Positions 48,907-59,738 of a stretch of DNA of 64,000 nt are shown one piece after another. The stretch is from Hydractinia symbiolongicarpus (taxonomy: Eukaryota > Cnidaria > Hydrozoa > Anthoathecata > Hydractiniidae), in the NCBI RefSeq assembly GCF_029227915.1, contig NC_079881.1:3970001-4034000 (forward strand), written 5' to 3'. A model generated the notes under the pieces. It made no database searches. It was not told the origin of the DNA and saw only the letters and a program-made list of their open reading frames with translations. Position 1 is the first letter of the stretch; every line of letters starts with the position of its first letter. A program made the translations under genes and the position numbers.

Positions 48907-50304
48907 TGATTCAATTTCTTTGTAACACCTCGTTTTTCGAATGGGACAGCACGGTAATCTTAGGCCATTAAGACTTGTGATAGGATATTGCCTATATAGC
49001 ACAATGTTTATCTACGTGCGTTTTTTGAGAGTTTTAGGAGTTTCCATAGATAAAATAGTAAGCAGAAATATATAATGGGGCAATGTGTTACAATTCTAGA
49101 AAAATTCTAGAAAAAATCATGACCTTTCCTTTGCCAGGATATCAATTTAAGTCCTAAATCCTCTCGAAAATTAGTAATTGATAGTTTTCATCAAATGACG
49201 TTTAGCCGCAAACTTTTTTTTTAACAGCCTTGTTTTATTAGTATTTTTGATGACGTCATTGCAAAAAATCAAGGTTTTATTTGTACGCCAATCTTATGCC
49301 ATATTCGCCTAATATCATCTAATTGTGTAGCTGCAATCCTTTTTGTGTTGTGCTATTTATAAACTTACTCACTGGTTGATAAGTTCTGATTCAATTTAGA
49401 ATTTAATCAATTGCTAATTGAATACAAGTTTCCCGAATTGCAAGTTTTTTTTAAATTTTAGAATTTTGATGTTTTGACTTTAAAGAGAATATTCAGCATC
49501 ATTGAATTGGTGTGTGTAGAAATTTTCAACTTAATCTGACATGTATAAATGCTGTTTTGGTTGTGTTAATGTTATGGTGAGGGTCTTCTTAAATTTCGAC
49601 TTGTACCGATAAGCTGCTATTTCAAGCAGAGCTCAATTAGTATAAAATAAAAGAACTCCTTTAAAAAATTGTTTGCTTGCTGTATGAATCTAAAGATTTC
49701 ACATTTTATCAAGTCTCAGGTGAGGATTTCAAAAATCATATTTATTTTATTTGACAAAGTTGAGGAATAGCAGCAGTACATCAAAGAAAACTAATTCGGG
49801 AAAGATGTATTAAATCATTAGTTCAAAAGAGAATGTAAAAGAACACAAATTTTTCGTACAGCGCCCTTATCAATCAAATGTTTCTCCTAAATTGCCAGGT
49901 GTCCCTCCCTTCGAGATGCTATTTTAAGCGCGTTGACGGTCGCAACGTTTTAACTTCAAAAACAAAAGGTTTCGTCCCATCGCCGTTCCCTTTATTAGCC
50001 GGGCGAAAAGAACAAAATGTCCGACGACAAGGCCTAGTTTGCTTTGGCTCAGTTTGTATTTGTTTGGAAAGCTGTATTTCTCAATTTCGTTTTTAACAAT
50101 GACTGCAATAAGCCTTTAACGACGTTATTCAATAAATTTTACGTTTAGTTTTAAGCTTTTTTGAAGGCCATAGAGTTTTACCCCAATACCATAAAAATTA
50201 AGAGTCGGTATAAAAAACGCTTGCAGGGTAAATAATCTAAAGCAAAATCTGGTACTTCTTCAGTGTTTTTCAAAGAGAAATTAAGATTCCATTAACAGTA
50301 TAGG

Positions 50305-50369
50305 CATCCTCGCTCTGAAAGTGTCTTGACTCCCGAGCCAAAAAACACCACGCCTTGGGAACGAAGTTG
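50305..50369. mobile_element. Degraded foldback MITE, same family
   Basis: The left end CATCCTCGCTCTG and an inner CTTGACTCCCGAGCC resemble the 48581 unit, and the right end is GGGAACGAAGTTG. Divergence is high and no duplication was identified. Confidence 0.45.
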
Positions 50370-52679
50370 CGACTTACAGCAGTTTGACTTCGTTTGTTGA
50401 TATGTGAAGGCAAACAGATGACATAAGCAACAGACAGATTTGTTATTTTCTTGTGTTATCTCTTGCCAGAAAAACTCTCCATCCTTGTGTATTGAAAAAC
50501 AATCCGTTGTACCTTGGAGGAAATAAAAAAGGAACTAATGTTGCTTTGGACGGATAAGAAAGTTTTGTTTACTTGATTGCGATCAGAATTCGTGTGTCTG
50601 ATCATGTCTTATGCTTAATACAAATTAATCTAGAATAAAAAGTCGAAAATCAGGGACTTAATAAGGCCTTTTTAATTCGGACTAATACCTTCTGATTCGT
50701 ATGTATTCACTTAGCTCTACCGATGCCTTTAAGTAAAGAAATGGACTGAAAAAGACCTCGCTTCACCCAGCGTTCTTTTCTCCGTCAGGTAAATGTGGGA
50801 GCCAAAAAATCTTACTGCTAAGTAAACAAAGAAATCCGCCTATAAAAAACTCAGCTTTTATTTGCTTTTTCAAACGTGTAAGAACGTGCTACAGCACTAG
50901 ATAACAATAGTTTTAAAAGTTTAGAGTGTAAATACAGCCTTTATATGTTCGTCATTTTTAATATTCTTGGATCTAAAAAAAAAGTTTAGGAGTGAATTTC
51001 GTGAAATCTTTTTTACATAGATAAGCTTGCTAATCTCGCGTTGTAAAATGTTAAACAAAATAACAGTCTGGAAAAAGCAATTATGGAAAACTTTAGAGCT
51101 TCGTTTGTGGTTTGCTTTTGATGAATTTTAATCTAGTGGTCGAAATTAAAAATTTAATTAAAAATGACTTTGTAATTGAAATATAGCTTAAAATATTTGT
51201 AATATACAAGCAATAGTAAGAGACAGCCGTCTATACAACGTACGGAAATTGTTTTTGTAAATAAATGTTTTGCAAATAGAGAAACCTTGTATGTGTTATT
51301 GATTAAAAGTATTTAATTTTATCGTGAAGTTTATGTTAAATCAGCAGTAGAATTGTTTTACTGTATCGTATAAAGTAAGATTATTTTTAGTTTTTCTTTG
51401 CTCATAATAATCTCCCTCCAGCATAAAAAAATTGTAAAATTTTGGAAAATTTATTATAATGTGTACTTCGTTGCCAGGGTTTTTCTAGTTTTGTTATAAT
51501 TGCCGAACTTTAAGCGGGAGATATAGAAATATTATAAGGGGTTGCCGTGATTGATAATAAAACATTTACGTGTCTCGGGTGTCAATTTTCCCGGTTGGCA
51601 AATATCACGTGATACTTTTCATTCAATTACAGGTCCGCATTTTGTAGGTTAGCCATTATGATTTGAGGGAAAACACGCCGTTCGCCGTTCATGCGGGGTG
51701 AAGCTCTTCATAAATCGGGGGTGAATTTCTCATAAAATCTTGGTTTTCTGAATTCAAACCACACATATTAAGTAATTTTCTGATCTAATTTAATCTAATT
51801 TAGCTAAACTTCACTTCAGATACTTCAGTTTTTGTTTAATCAAAACTTCTTTTGTGAGAGTTTGACGGTTAAAGTGGTACCACGTGACACTCCGACCGGG
51901 AGGCTAAGTTTCGTGAAAAGGTTACACGACACAAAAACACGGCGCACCACGCGGACTCACCACGTGAATAATTTTATCAACAGAACGATGATGTTTCCAC
52001 ATGATACTAAAAACAGAAATTATAAACACAACGTTTAGTCAGCTTGGTACGCTTGGACGGGACCCCCGACTTCTTAGAGAAATGCCTCTCTCAATCGAGA
52101 TACACACCTTCACCCAATCAATATTGCTAGGATTGGTTTTCATCGATAAATGATAGATAGATGTGCATATTTTACATGATACTGTTATTAACCCCCATCT
52201 CAAGCAGGGATTTGTCCTTGATGGTGTAATCTATCTAGCTACCTAGATCATTTTTTAGTTATTTTGTTAACACGGTTGAATACAAACTTGCTTTTTAAAC
52301 ACTACTTGTGGCATTTGGTTTAGAACTACCCTTAAAAAGATTCCTGCATTGAAAATGATATTTCTGTATGTTATAGAGGATAAAAAGTTGCTTATCAAGT
52401 TTTTTAGAATTTTTTAAAAATCTTTTTTCGTTCTTAACTTATTTGAATAAATAAGACACTGTAAGTGGTTTGTGTACCTATGCTAAGTTGCTGCAAGCCG
52501 TTGTGAGCAGCTTTTACTGTTAGTCAAGAAAGACATAGTTTCTAGGCCAGATTAAGGGCTATATGTTGCAAATGACTTTCTACAGGCAATTAGTGGAAAC
52601 AATGCGAGCGTTGTTGCACCAGATTACCTATACTTCTTGGTTTATCATCTAAAAATGTAAAAAAAATTTCAGGGAGAAT
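50370..52679. other. Intergenic, no gene recognised
   Basis: Open frames such as 51832-52038 show no recognisable domain. The stretch 48916-50304 is likewise without a supported gene. A slightly GC-richer patch with CACGTG words lies near 51600-51980. Confidence 0.4.
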
Positions 52680-54110
52680 GGCATCGAGTACAGAGGCAGA
52701 AAAAAAGAAGTACCTAGTATGAAGGGGAACTGAAACAGAAGAAGCTATTCTAAACATTGTTAGATCGGTTGAAAATGATGATAATGGTTCGTATTATAGT
52801 TTGAGTTTGATTCAGATGAAGAAGACTCTGGCAATAAAGTTTTTGATGTGATATCTTCAGGAAGCAGCAGCACTGCTGCTGATATGAAAAATGCTGTTCA
52901 ATCTATAATGTCAGTGATAAGACACACATGATTAAGATAATAATATTGCTTTGCAAGGAACAAGCAAAAAGAAGAAAAGGGGTCGCCCTTCTTGAGATAA
53001 AACAGGCATGTCAAAACCGAATAGTATGCCTACCAACAAAAAAAATAAAATTGACTCTTGGTATGAAGTTGTTGGTGTTGGTGATTTAAGAAAGCACAGA
53101 TTTTTCGATTTATACCAAGGAGAAACCCTGGTGTTCATGCAAACTTAGATGGTCATTTAGCAGTATTTGATTATTTTGTTGAATTATTTGACGATTATAT
53201 TCAAGAAAAGTTTATTTCATTTATAAATGAATATGCCGCCAAAAGATTACAAGCAAACTTTCTATCGACAAAAGGTTCAAGTTTTGGTAAATGTTACCCT
53301 TTTTTAAAATAAAAAGTTCTGAAATTTCTAGTTGTAATTATAGCAATTGGAATTGATAAATCCTACAGGATTACTGGTGAACTCAATCTACATTGTACTT
53401 GGTCCATGGTACAACAACAGTTTTCTCGTAACCGTTTTGAAATACTTTATTTGTTAATGCTTTACGCAATTAAGTCTGATAGTGGGGCTGGAAAGAATGA
53501 TAAGATTGAACTGTTTTTGAATTTGTTACTTCAAAATTATCAAGCAGGTTCATATCCTGACTGAAACCTTTTTCTTGATGAAATGGTCGTTAAATGAAAA
53601 GGCAGATCATAGAATTGAATGTACAATTCAAATAAGCCGGAAAAATACCATATTATACATATTATAAAATACCATAAAGGTTAAGCCTGTGATTCTATCA
53701 CTGGCTTAACCTTTTGATTTAAGCAGGTTAAATCTGTCACCAAACCGGGGATATCATAGTTATTCAAATAAATGCCTCTATAAGAAATGAATATAAAACA
53801 TCAACAATATCCCAAAAAAATATAAAAATGATCTGCTGAAAGCACTGTTTTCTGAAGCAGAAAGAGTTATTCCAGAGAACCACAAACACCATGTTGTCCA
53901 AAAACCCAAGCGACATAAGAGAGCCTGGCCAAAGCCATATCGTTAGATGGATGGAACACGATCGTAATTGCTTAGTTTGCAGTGCACCAAAAAAAAGGAA
54001 AAGAACTAACTTTACTTGTAGCTCTTGTAAATCAGAATCAGCTAATCAGAAAGACGAAATAAAATTTAAACTGCAAAAAAAATTTACTCCTGAAATCAGA
54101 AATTATTGAA
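52680..54110 (+). pseudogene. piggyBac-type transposase remnant
   Basis: Fragments in several plus-strand frames follow the piggyBac order: an acidic N-terminal region near 52780-52870, LDGHLAVFDYFVELFDDYIQ near 53150, FLDEMVVK followed by a stop and KGR near 53570 (first catalytic Asp region), then after a gap LLKALFSEAERV near 53830 and a C-terminal cysteine motif CLVCSAPKKRKRTNFTCSSC near 53970-54030. The central part with the other catalytic Asp residues is missing. At 54111 it meets a LINE. Confidence 0.65.
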
Positions 54111-54112
54111 CT

Positions 54113-54437
54113 AAAATCTGATCTTAGAAATAAGTCCAAATGCGTCGAGGAAGTTGAGAAAGATATGATCAACCTGCAGCAATATGAAAGAAGAAACAGC
54201 CTTGAATGTCACAAAATACCGGAGGATGTTAAAGATCAGGATCTCGTGGACAAGGTAATTGCGATCGCGGGCTGCATTGGTGTAAATATCAAAAAGGATG
54301 ATATTGAAGCTTGTCACCAGCTCCCCAATAAAAGAAAAAGTAGTTCCACAACAAAAAGAACAATTGTTAGATCTGTAAATCGCAAAAATTGTGACAATCT
54401 TCACAAAAAAAGCACTACTGAAAACCAATGTGAATAA
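54113..54437 (+). pseudogene. LINE ORF1 remnant
   Basis: About 105 codons in one frame, with a short coiled-coil segment followed by ERRNSLECHKIPEDVKD, IAGCIGVNIKKDDIEACHQL and a basic tail. This matches the RNA-binding ORF1 type (transposase_22-like) found in many invertebrate LINEs. It is truncated at 54437. Confidence 0.65.
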
Positions 54438-54849
54438 CGTAACGACATCGGTATTTCGAATAAAATTTTTATCAACCCAAACCTTTGCCCTATAACAGCT
54501 TATTGTGGGGTAAATGTAAAAACCTTTTGTTGGATATATAATGGGTTTATATTTAATTAAAATTGATTATATGAACACTTTAAAAAATATTTTTCGTGGA
54601 TTCGATTTTGATTACAAATATTAGATTTAGTAGTTTCTCAAATGAATATTTTCGTAGTTATCTGCCAAGATTTTCGCTTGTTTTCTTGTATTTATTGCAA
54701 ACTTGGTACATTATTTGGTACATTATTTTTAGCTAAAATAATGTACTTGGTACATTATTTAGCTTTTGTAAATGGTAGATAAATGGTACGTACGAACATT
54801 TTGAGACGGTCCCTTAATATTATATACTTACAGTTCGATTTAGGTTAGT

Positions 54850-55146
54850 GTGCAAAAAAGCAAAAAGTCGAAGGTTTGTTTTCCTTGCTCAATTTGTGAT
54901 AAAGAGGTAAGAAATGATGCCATTTTTGTAAATTTTTGGGTTCACCCTAAATGTAATAAGCTTAGAATCCCTGACTTTCAAAAACTTATTGATTCTGATG
55001 ATAGTGAGATCTGGTCATGTTATAGATGTAATTGCACGCTCTTTCCTATGAATAATAAACCTTTTGAACAAAGTTTTAATATTCCTAACACCCATTCCTA
55101 TGGTGACAATTTTCATGATAATAGTGAGTTTTTAATGGTATCTTAG
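54850..55146 (+). pseudogene. PHD-like zinc finger of the LINE
   Basis: 98 codons with C-x2-C (CSIC), FWVHPKC and WSCYRC in PHD order, a module often seen before the endonuclease of CR1-type elements. It is separated by stops from the neighbouring parts. Confidence 0.6.
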
Positions 55147-55525
55147 ATTGCAAGTATTATGACTCTAACTCCTTTAACGAACTTTCCTATCTTTAAACAG
55201 TAATATGTCTTTTTTCCATCTTAACATAAGTTCTTTTAACTTACATTTTGATAGTCTTGAACTTTTCTTGAAAAGTCTTAAACTTAATTTTGGTATTATA
55301 GCCCTCTCTGAAACATGAATTCTTTCTACTGCTTCCTTTAATCCTTTCTATCAAGGCTATAACTGTTTTCATACCCCAACATGCTAGTAAAATTCCAAAT
55401 ATGTATTGACAATTTCGTTGACACTTCAAGTAATTATGTTTAATTCCTTATATTACGCTGCCAACACGAGTATGTCGAACATCAAAAACTCAGATTGATA
55501 ACATTTTTACTTTCCCCAATAACAT

Positions 55526-57724
55526 ATGAAATCTTTATCTGGTAATTTCACTATTGGCATAGCAGACCATCTTGCTCAATTTACTATTTTGCAAAATGAA
55601 CATTTTCGTGAAGAAAACATTACGAGTGAAAAGTTATACAAGGATTTGAAAAAGTTTGACAGTATCAATTTTAAACAAATATTAAATTCAACTGGCTGGG
55701 GAAAGGTGCTAAATCTTAACAATAAAAATCCCAGCCTTGATTCTTTCTTTAATCAGCTGAATGAACTGATAAATCTGTGCACACCCACAAGAAAGTTATC
55801 CAAAAAACAAGCTAAAAAGAATATGAAACCATGGATAACCAAGGGAATTAAAAAATCCATATTCAGAAGGGATTCCGTAAAAAAATTTATAAATACTGAA
55901 AATGAAGTAATTAAGGACATTTCACACAGTCAATATAAATTATATAGAAATAAATCTGTTACTCTTATTAAACTTAGTAGGAATAACTTCTATAAAAAGT
56001 TCTTTTAAAGAAAACATTAAAAACTCTAAAGCCACTTGGAATGGTATGAATGAAATTATTAATAAATCAAATAAAAATCAACCTAAGATCTTTCTAAATA
56101 AATATATTAATATAATTTCAGACCCAATTGAAATTGCAAATTCATTTAATGAGTTTTTCAGTTTTATTGGCACCGAACTTCAAGAAAAAATACCCAATTT
56201 TGGCAATTACGAGGACTTCATCTCAAGGAATCCCTCAACTAAATTATTTTTTTAAAGCTGTAACTCCAGATGAAATGCTCAAAACAATCCAATCTTTAAA
56301 CCATAATAAAAGCAGTGTTGTATTCAGTATTCCAAAGCTATTTTTGTTTCTGTATGACATGAATTATCTCCTATCTCAATGAAAATTATCAATTTCTCTT
56401 TTGAAACAGGGATTTTTCCATCTTCCCTTAAAAGTATTCCCAATTTTTAAAAACAAAGGATCAAACCAAGATGTGAACAATTATCGTTCTATCACTCTAC
56501 TTTCCAATATAGATAAAATTTTTGAAAAACTTGTTTATAAAAAGCTTACATCCTTTTTAATTAAGTATAATATATTTTTTAAAAGGCAATTTGGTTTTCG
56601 AAGTATGCATTCTACCAATCATGCTCTGATTACTTTAACTGAAGATATACGTAGGGCACTTGATGATGGGCAGTTTTCTTGTGGTGTGTTCATAGACCTC
56701 CAAAAACATTTGATACTGTTATTTATAATATACTACTTCGAAAGCTGGAACTATATGGTATAAGGGGATTGCTTATAATTGGTTCAGATCTTACCTTACT
56801 GAAAGATCTCAATTCGTAAGTTATGGAGGGAATAATTCTATTTTATAGAAGGTTCTATGTGGTGTACCTCAAGGTTCTTTGTGAGGACCCTTACTTTTTA
56901 TCATCTATATTATTGATCTTTCTAATGCCATAATTTGTAGTAGAACTACATTATTTGCGGATGATACATGTCTACTTTTTCAAGTCCCTCTCTAAACAGG
57001 ATCAACAAATGTGTCATTATTCATCTCAAGAGGTTCTTGAAATGGTTATGTGCAAATAAAATATTCTTAAATGTTTCAAAAACTGAAGTTATCCTTTTTT
57101 GTAGTCCGAGTAAAAAATCAATCTAAATTTAATCTAAAGCTTAATGGCAAACCCTTAAATTTAAGTGAGTTAGTAAGATACCTTGGAATTTTATTAGACT
57201 GTTTGTTATCCTGGAGTCCTCCTATACAAAATTTATCTATTAAACCTCGAAATGAGAATGGTTTCATCTCCAAACTACGTTATTTTGTTCCGAAATCTAC
57301 CCTGCTTTGTATCTGTTATGTTCTTTTTTATTCTTATTTAAGATATGCTTGCCAGGTTTGGGCCAAAAACCCTAAGCCCATTACCAACACAACTTTTCTT
57401 CTTCAAAAACAATGTGTAAGCCTTTTGACATTTTTTAATTTTAATGCACATACTTATCCTTTATTTAATGAACTTCGCATTCTAAAGCTTACTGACCTTA
57501 TTAAGTCCTTCAATGTTTTGACGATTTATCAAATTTTAAACAGGCAAAATTTTCCTCTTAGTAATACTTTTGATCTCAGATACTACTCTAATACTCACAT
57601 CACTAGGTGGAAATCAAGGGGTTTATTAGCTAAAAGTCACTGTAAAACCTCTAAATATGGTATTAATTCTATTGTTTATCAGTCAGTTGTTCACTGGAGC
57701 TGCAGTCTTTGTGTCCTGAACTAG
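55526..57724 (+). pseudogene. LINE reverse transcriptase remnant
   Basis: Pieces include FPIFKNKGSNQDVNNYRSIT near 56430, FKRQFGFRSMHSTNHALITL near 56580, a VPQGSL box stopped by TGA near 56860-56885, and the active-site box FADDTCL at about 56954-56974. The C-terminal half is open from 57071 to 57724, with LVRYLGILLDCLLSW and ACQVWAKN. At least six frameshifts or stops occur. Confidence 0.8.
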
Positions 57725-57964
57725 ATCTTGCTACTCTATCAAAATCTAATCTAACTAAATTGCAAAATAGCATCTTGATAAGTAATTACATTGCCTAATT
57801 TATTACAAATGTTTTTCATTGGTAGTTATATAGTACATTAATTATGTAGTAAACACTAGTGGCCTCCTCCCGAATAGTCTTCGACTAATAGGTGTGTCTC
57901 CTATCAATTAGTCATTTTTATAACAAAAGATTATTTATTTAGTTTTACATTGATAAGTAAATAT

Positions 57965-58003
<39 letters not shown>
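57965..58003 (+). repeat. TAC trinucleotide repeat, 13 units
   Basis: Thirteen perfect TAC units directly after the LINE 3' end, probably its tail and thus a marker of the element's 3' boundary. Confidence 0.95.
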
Positions 58004-58005
<2 letters not shown>

Positions 58006-58009
58006 TACT

Positions 58010-58658
58010 ACTGCAATGCATATTTGCATCCAAAGAACTGTTTCGAGTCTTTACATAATAAAAAATAGTTCATTTTTATTTTCTGTTATAGAAGTCAAAG
58101 TTTTATTGAAAACTGTATCAGCTCTTCAGGCTCATCAATTATTAATTTTAACATGACCTTCATCATGTTATACCTTTTTTGAAAGCTAACATATCTTAGT
58201 TTTCTGAGGTTTTCTATTTTTCAAGAATTAAGTCTTTTTGGGGGTTTAATTTTTTCCCCCTCATTTTTGGTTTAATGCTACTCAAATTGAGAATTGTGTT
58301 AAAATATTCCTTTATATATCACCTTTTCAAAAAATTAGAGTTTGCTAGGAATATCTTCAAGGGCTTAGGATATTCTGACAAATATGAAGCTTCAAAAATT
58401 TCCAGCTGACTTTATGACATTATTATTGGTGATGTAATAAGGTGGTAAGCATAAATAATACTTGAAATATTCTGAAAACTTACATAATAAAATTTAATTT
58501 TTACAAAATAAAAAGGTTTCAAAGGACTTGATAAACAACATTTTATTCTCCACAACACATAAAATTATCAACTTCAATGCAGGAATCCATTTTACTGTTA
58601 AAAAGTATATTTTAATTGCTGTTTTCTCATGCCCTCACATAATTTTTTATTTCCTCAG
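58010..58658. other. Intergenic, nothing recognised
   Basis: A/T-rich DNA between the LINE tail and the putative membrane-protein exon. No coding or structural signal was found. Confidence 0.5.
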
Positions 58659-59507
58659 CTATTTGCTAAGCTTCGGTTTGCAGGCATAAGATTATTCATA
58701 CCTATTTTGATAATAACTGCTGCTGTAAGAATGTTAAATTATGGCACTGCTTCACAAAAAGGTTTTTTTTCGCCTAGTGATGGCATTTGTATGATTGCGA
58801 TGTGTCTCACCTGCATGAGTAAGAACACTTTTAAGCATTTTTTTTTTCTTGTCAACAAGATCTTTTCTAATTGTATGTCCTCTAATTATTAGCTGATTTT
58901 TAGGTATAATGTGTGAAATAGTACTTATATATAAATTTGCTGATTTAGAATGGATTTTTCTTTATATCGACTGTTGAATTTAAAAGGCTGTATTCCATCT
59001 TCCTTTTTTATTTATGTCCCTGAAAAAAAAAGAAAAAAATTTAAAATATCACCAACATCTAAGTGCTGACAAGGCTAGGGATACAGCATGGGGTATTCAG
59101 TTATTACTGCATCTGTTAAATGTTTAAGTTGGATAAAAAACAGAACAGAAACATTCTATGCACACTTCTAAATTCATGTAAACAAGACATTGTGATGATC
59201 AGAATGTTTGAACAGGAGATACATTGAATAGATTTTTTTGACTAGCAAAAGTCACAAATAACATGGGCTTTGACTATTTTCATGTTAACTTGATAACCGA
59301 AAAGCTAAAGGATTGACACTGGAAATGAAGGAGAAAGTGTTTTTATAATAATTTGTTTGTCGAGTTGACTCTGGGTCACTTCAACAGTGAAACTTGACAT
59401 TGTTGTTGTTTCTTGTGTATGAATATGCTTTCATAAAATAATGTATTGTAGGAATTAGATGTAAAATGCTTCCTGAAATTAGTTTTCCCAACTTGTTTAT
59501 AATTTAG
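58659..59507 (+). CDS. Two putative exons of an unrecognised membrane protein
   Basis: A strong acceptor TTTTTTATTTCCTCAG precedes 58659. The exon 58659-58818 opens in phase 0 and encodes LFAKLRFAGIRLFIPILIIT, then AVRMLNYGTASQKGFF and ICMIAMCLTCM, with one or two hydrophobic segments, and ends at a consensus donor GTAAGA. An acceptor at 59450-59451 would join in phase a 56-base exon (59452-59507) ending FPNLFII and a stop. Upstream exons were not found; the CR1-like LINE lies between this site and any candidates. The family is unknown, and it could be a decayed gene end or an alternative exon of the neighbouring Ig gene. Confidence 0.38.
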
Positions 59508-59710
59508 ACTACCATTTATTTTGATCATAACCAATATTGATCCATTATTGTCTTATCGTTAAGTTGATCAGAATGCCTGAAAAACCTCATTTGTCTTTTA
59601 TTCAGATTGGGCAAAATTATGTACCATGGTTTGTATATTTCTCCTAATGTGTTCTTTTACTCAATCAGAAAAGTCATGCACTGTTTGATAAGGGCTTGCT
59701 TTATTAATAA

Positions 59711-59738
59711 TTTTTTTTAGTTTAAAAAAAAGAATAAG
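59711..59738 (+). promoter_or_regulatory. Splice acceptor just upstream of the Ig receptor start codon
   Basis: ATTTTTTTTAG at 59710-59720 is a good acceptor only 18 bases before the ATG at 59739. It suggests a non-coding first exon or trans-splicing of a leader RNA. Confidence 0.4.

Larger units (their letters stand above)
54113..58003 (+). mobile_element. CR1-like LINE, degraded, ending in a TAC repeat
   Basis: Order of parts: an ORF1 piece at 54113-54437 (coiled segment, then LQQYERRNSLECHKIPED), a PHD-like finger at 54868-55040, the start of an endonuclease near 55215-55320, and reverse transcriptase from about 55530 to 57724. The 3' end is a TAC microsatellite, as in CR1/L2 elements, which end in short tandem repeats rather than poly-A. 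Most of the endonuclease is deleted and stops occur throughout, so it is inactive. Confidence 0.8.
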
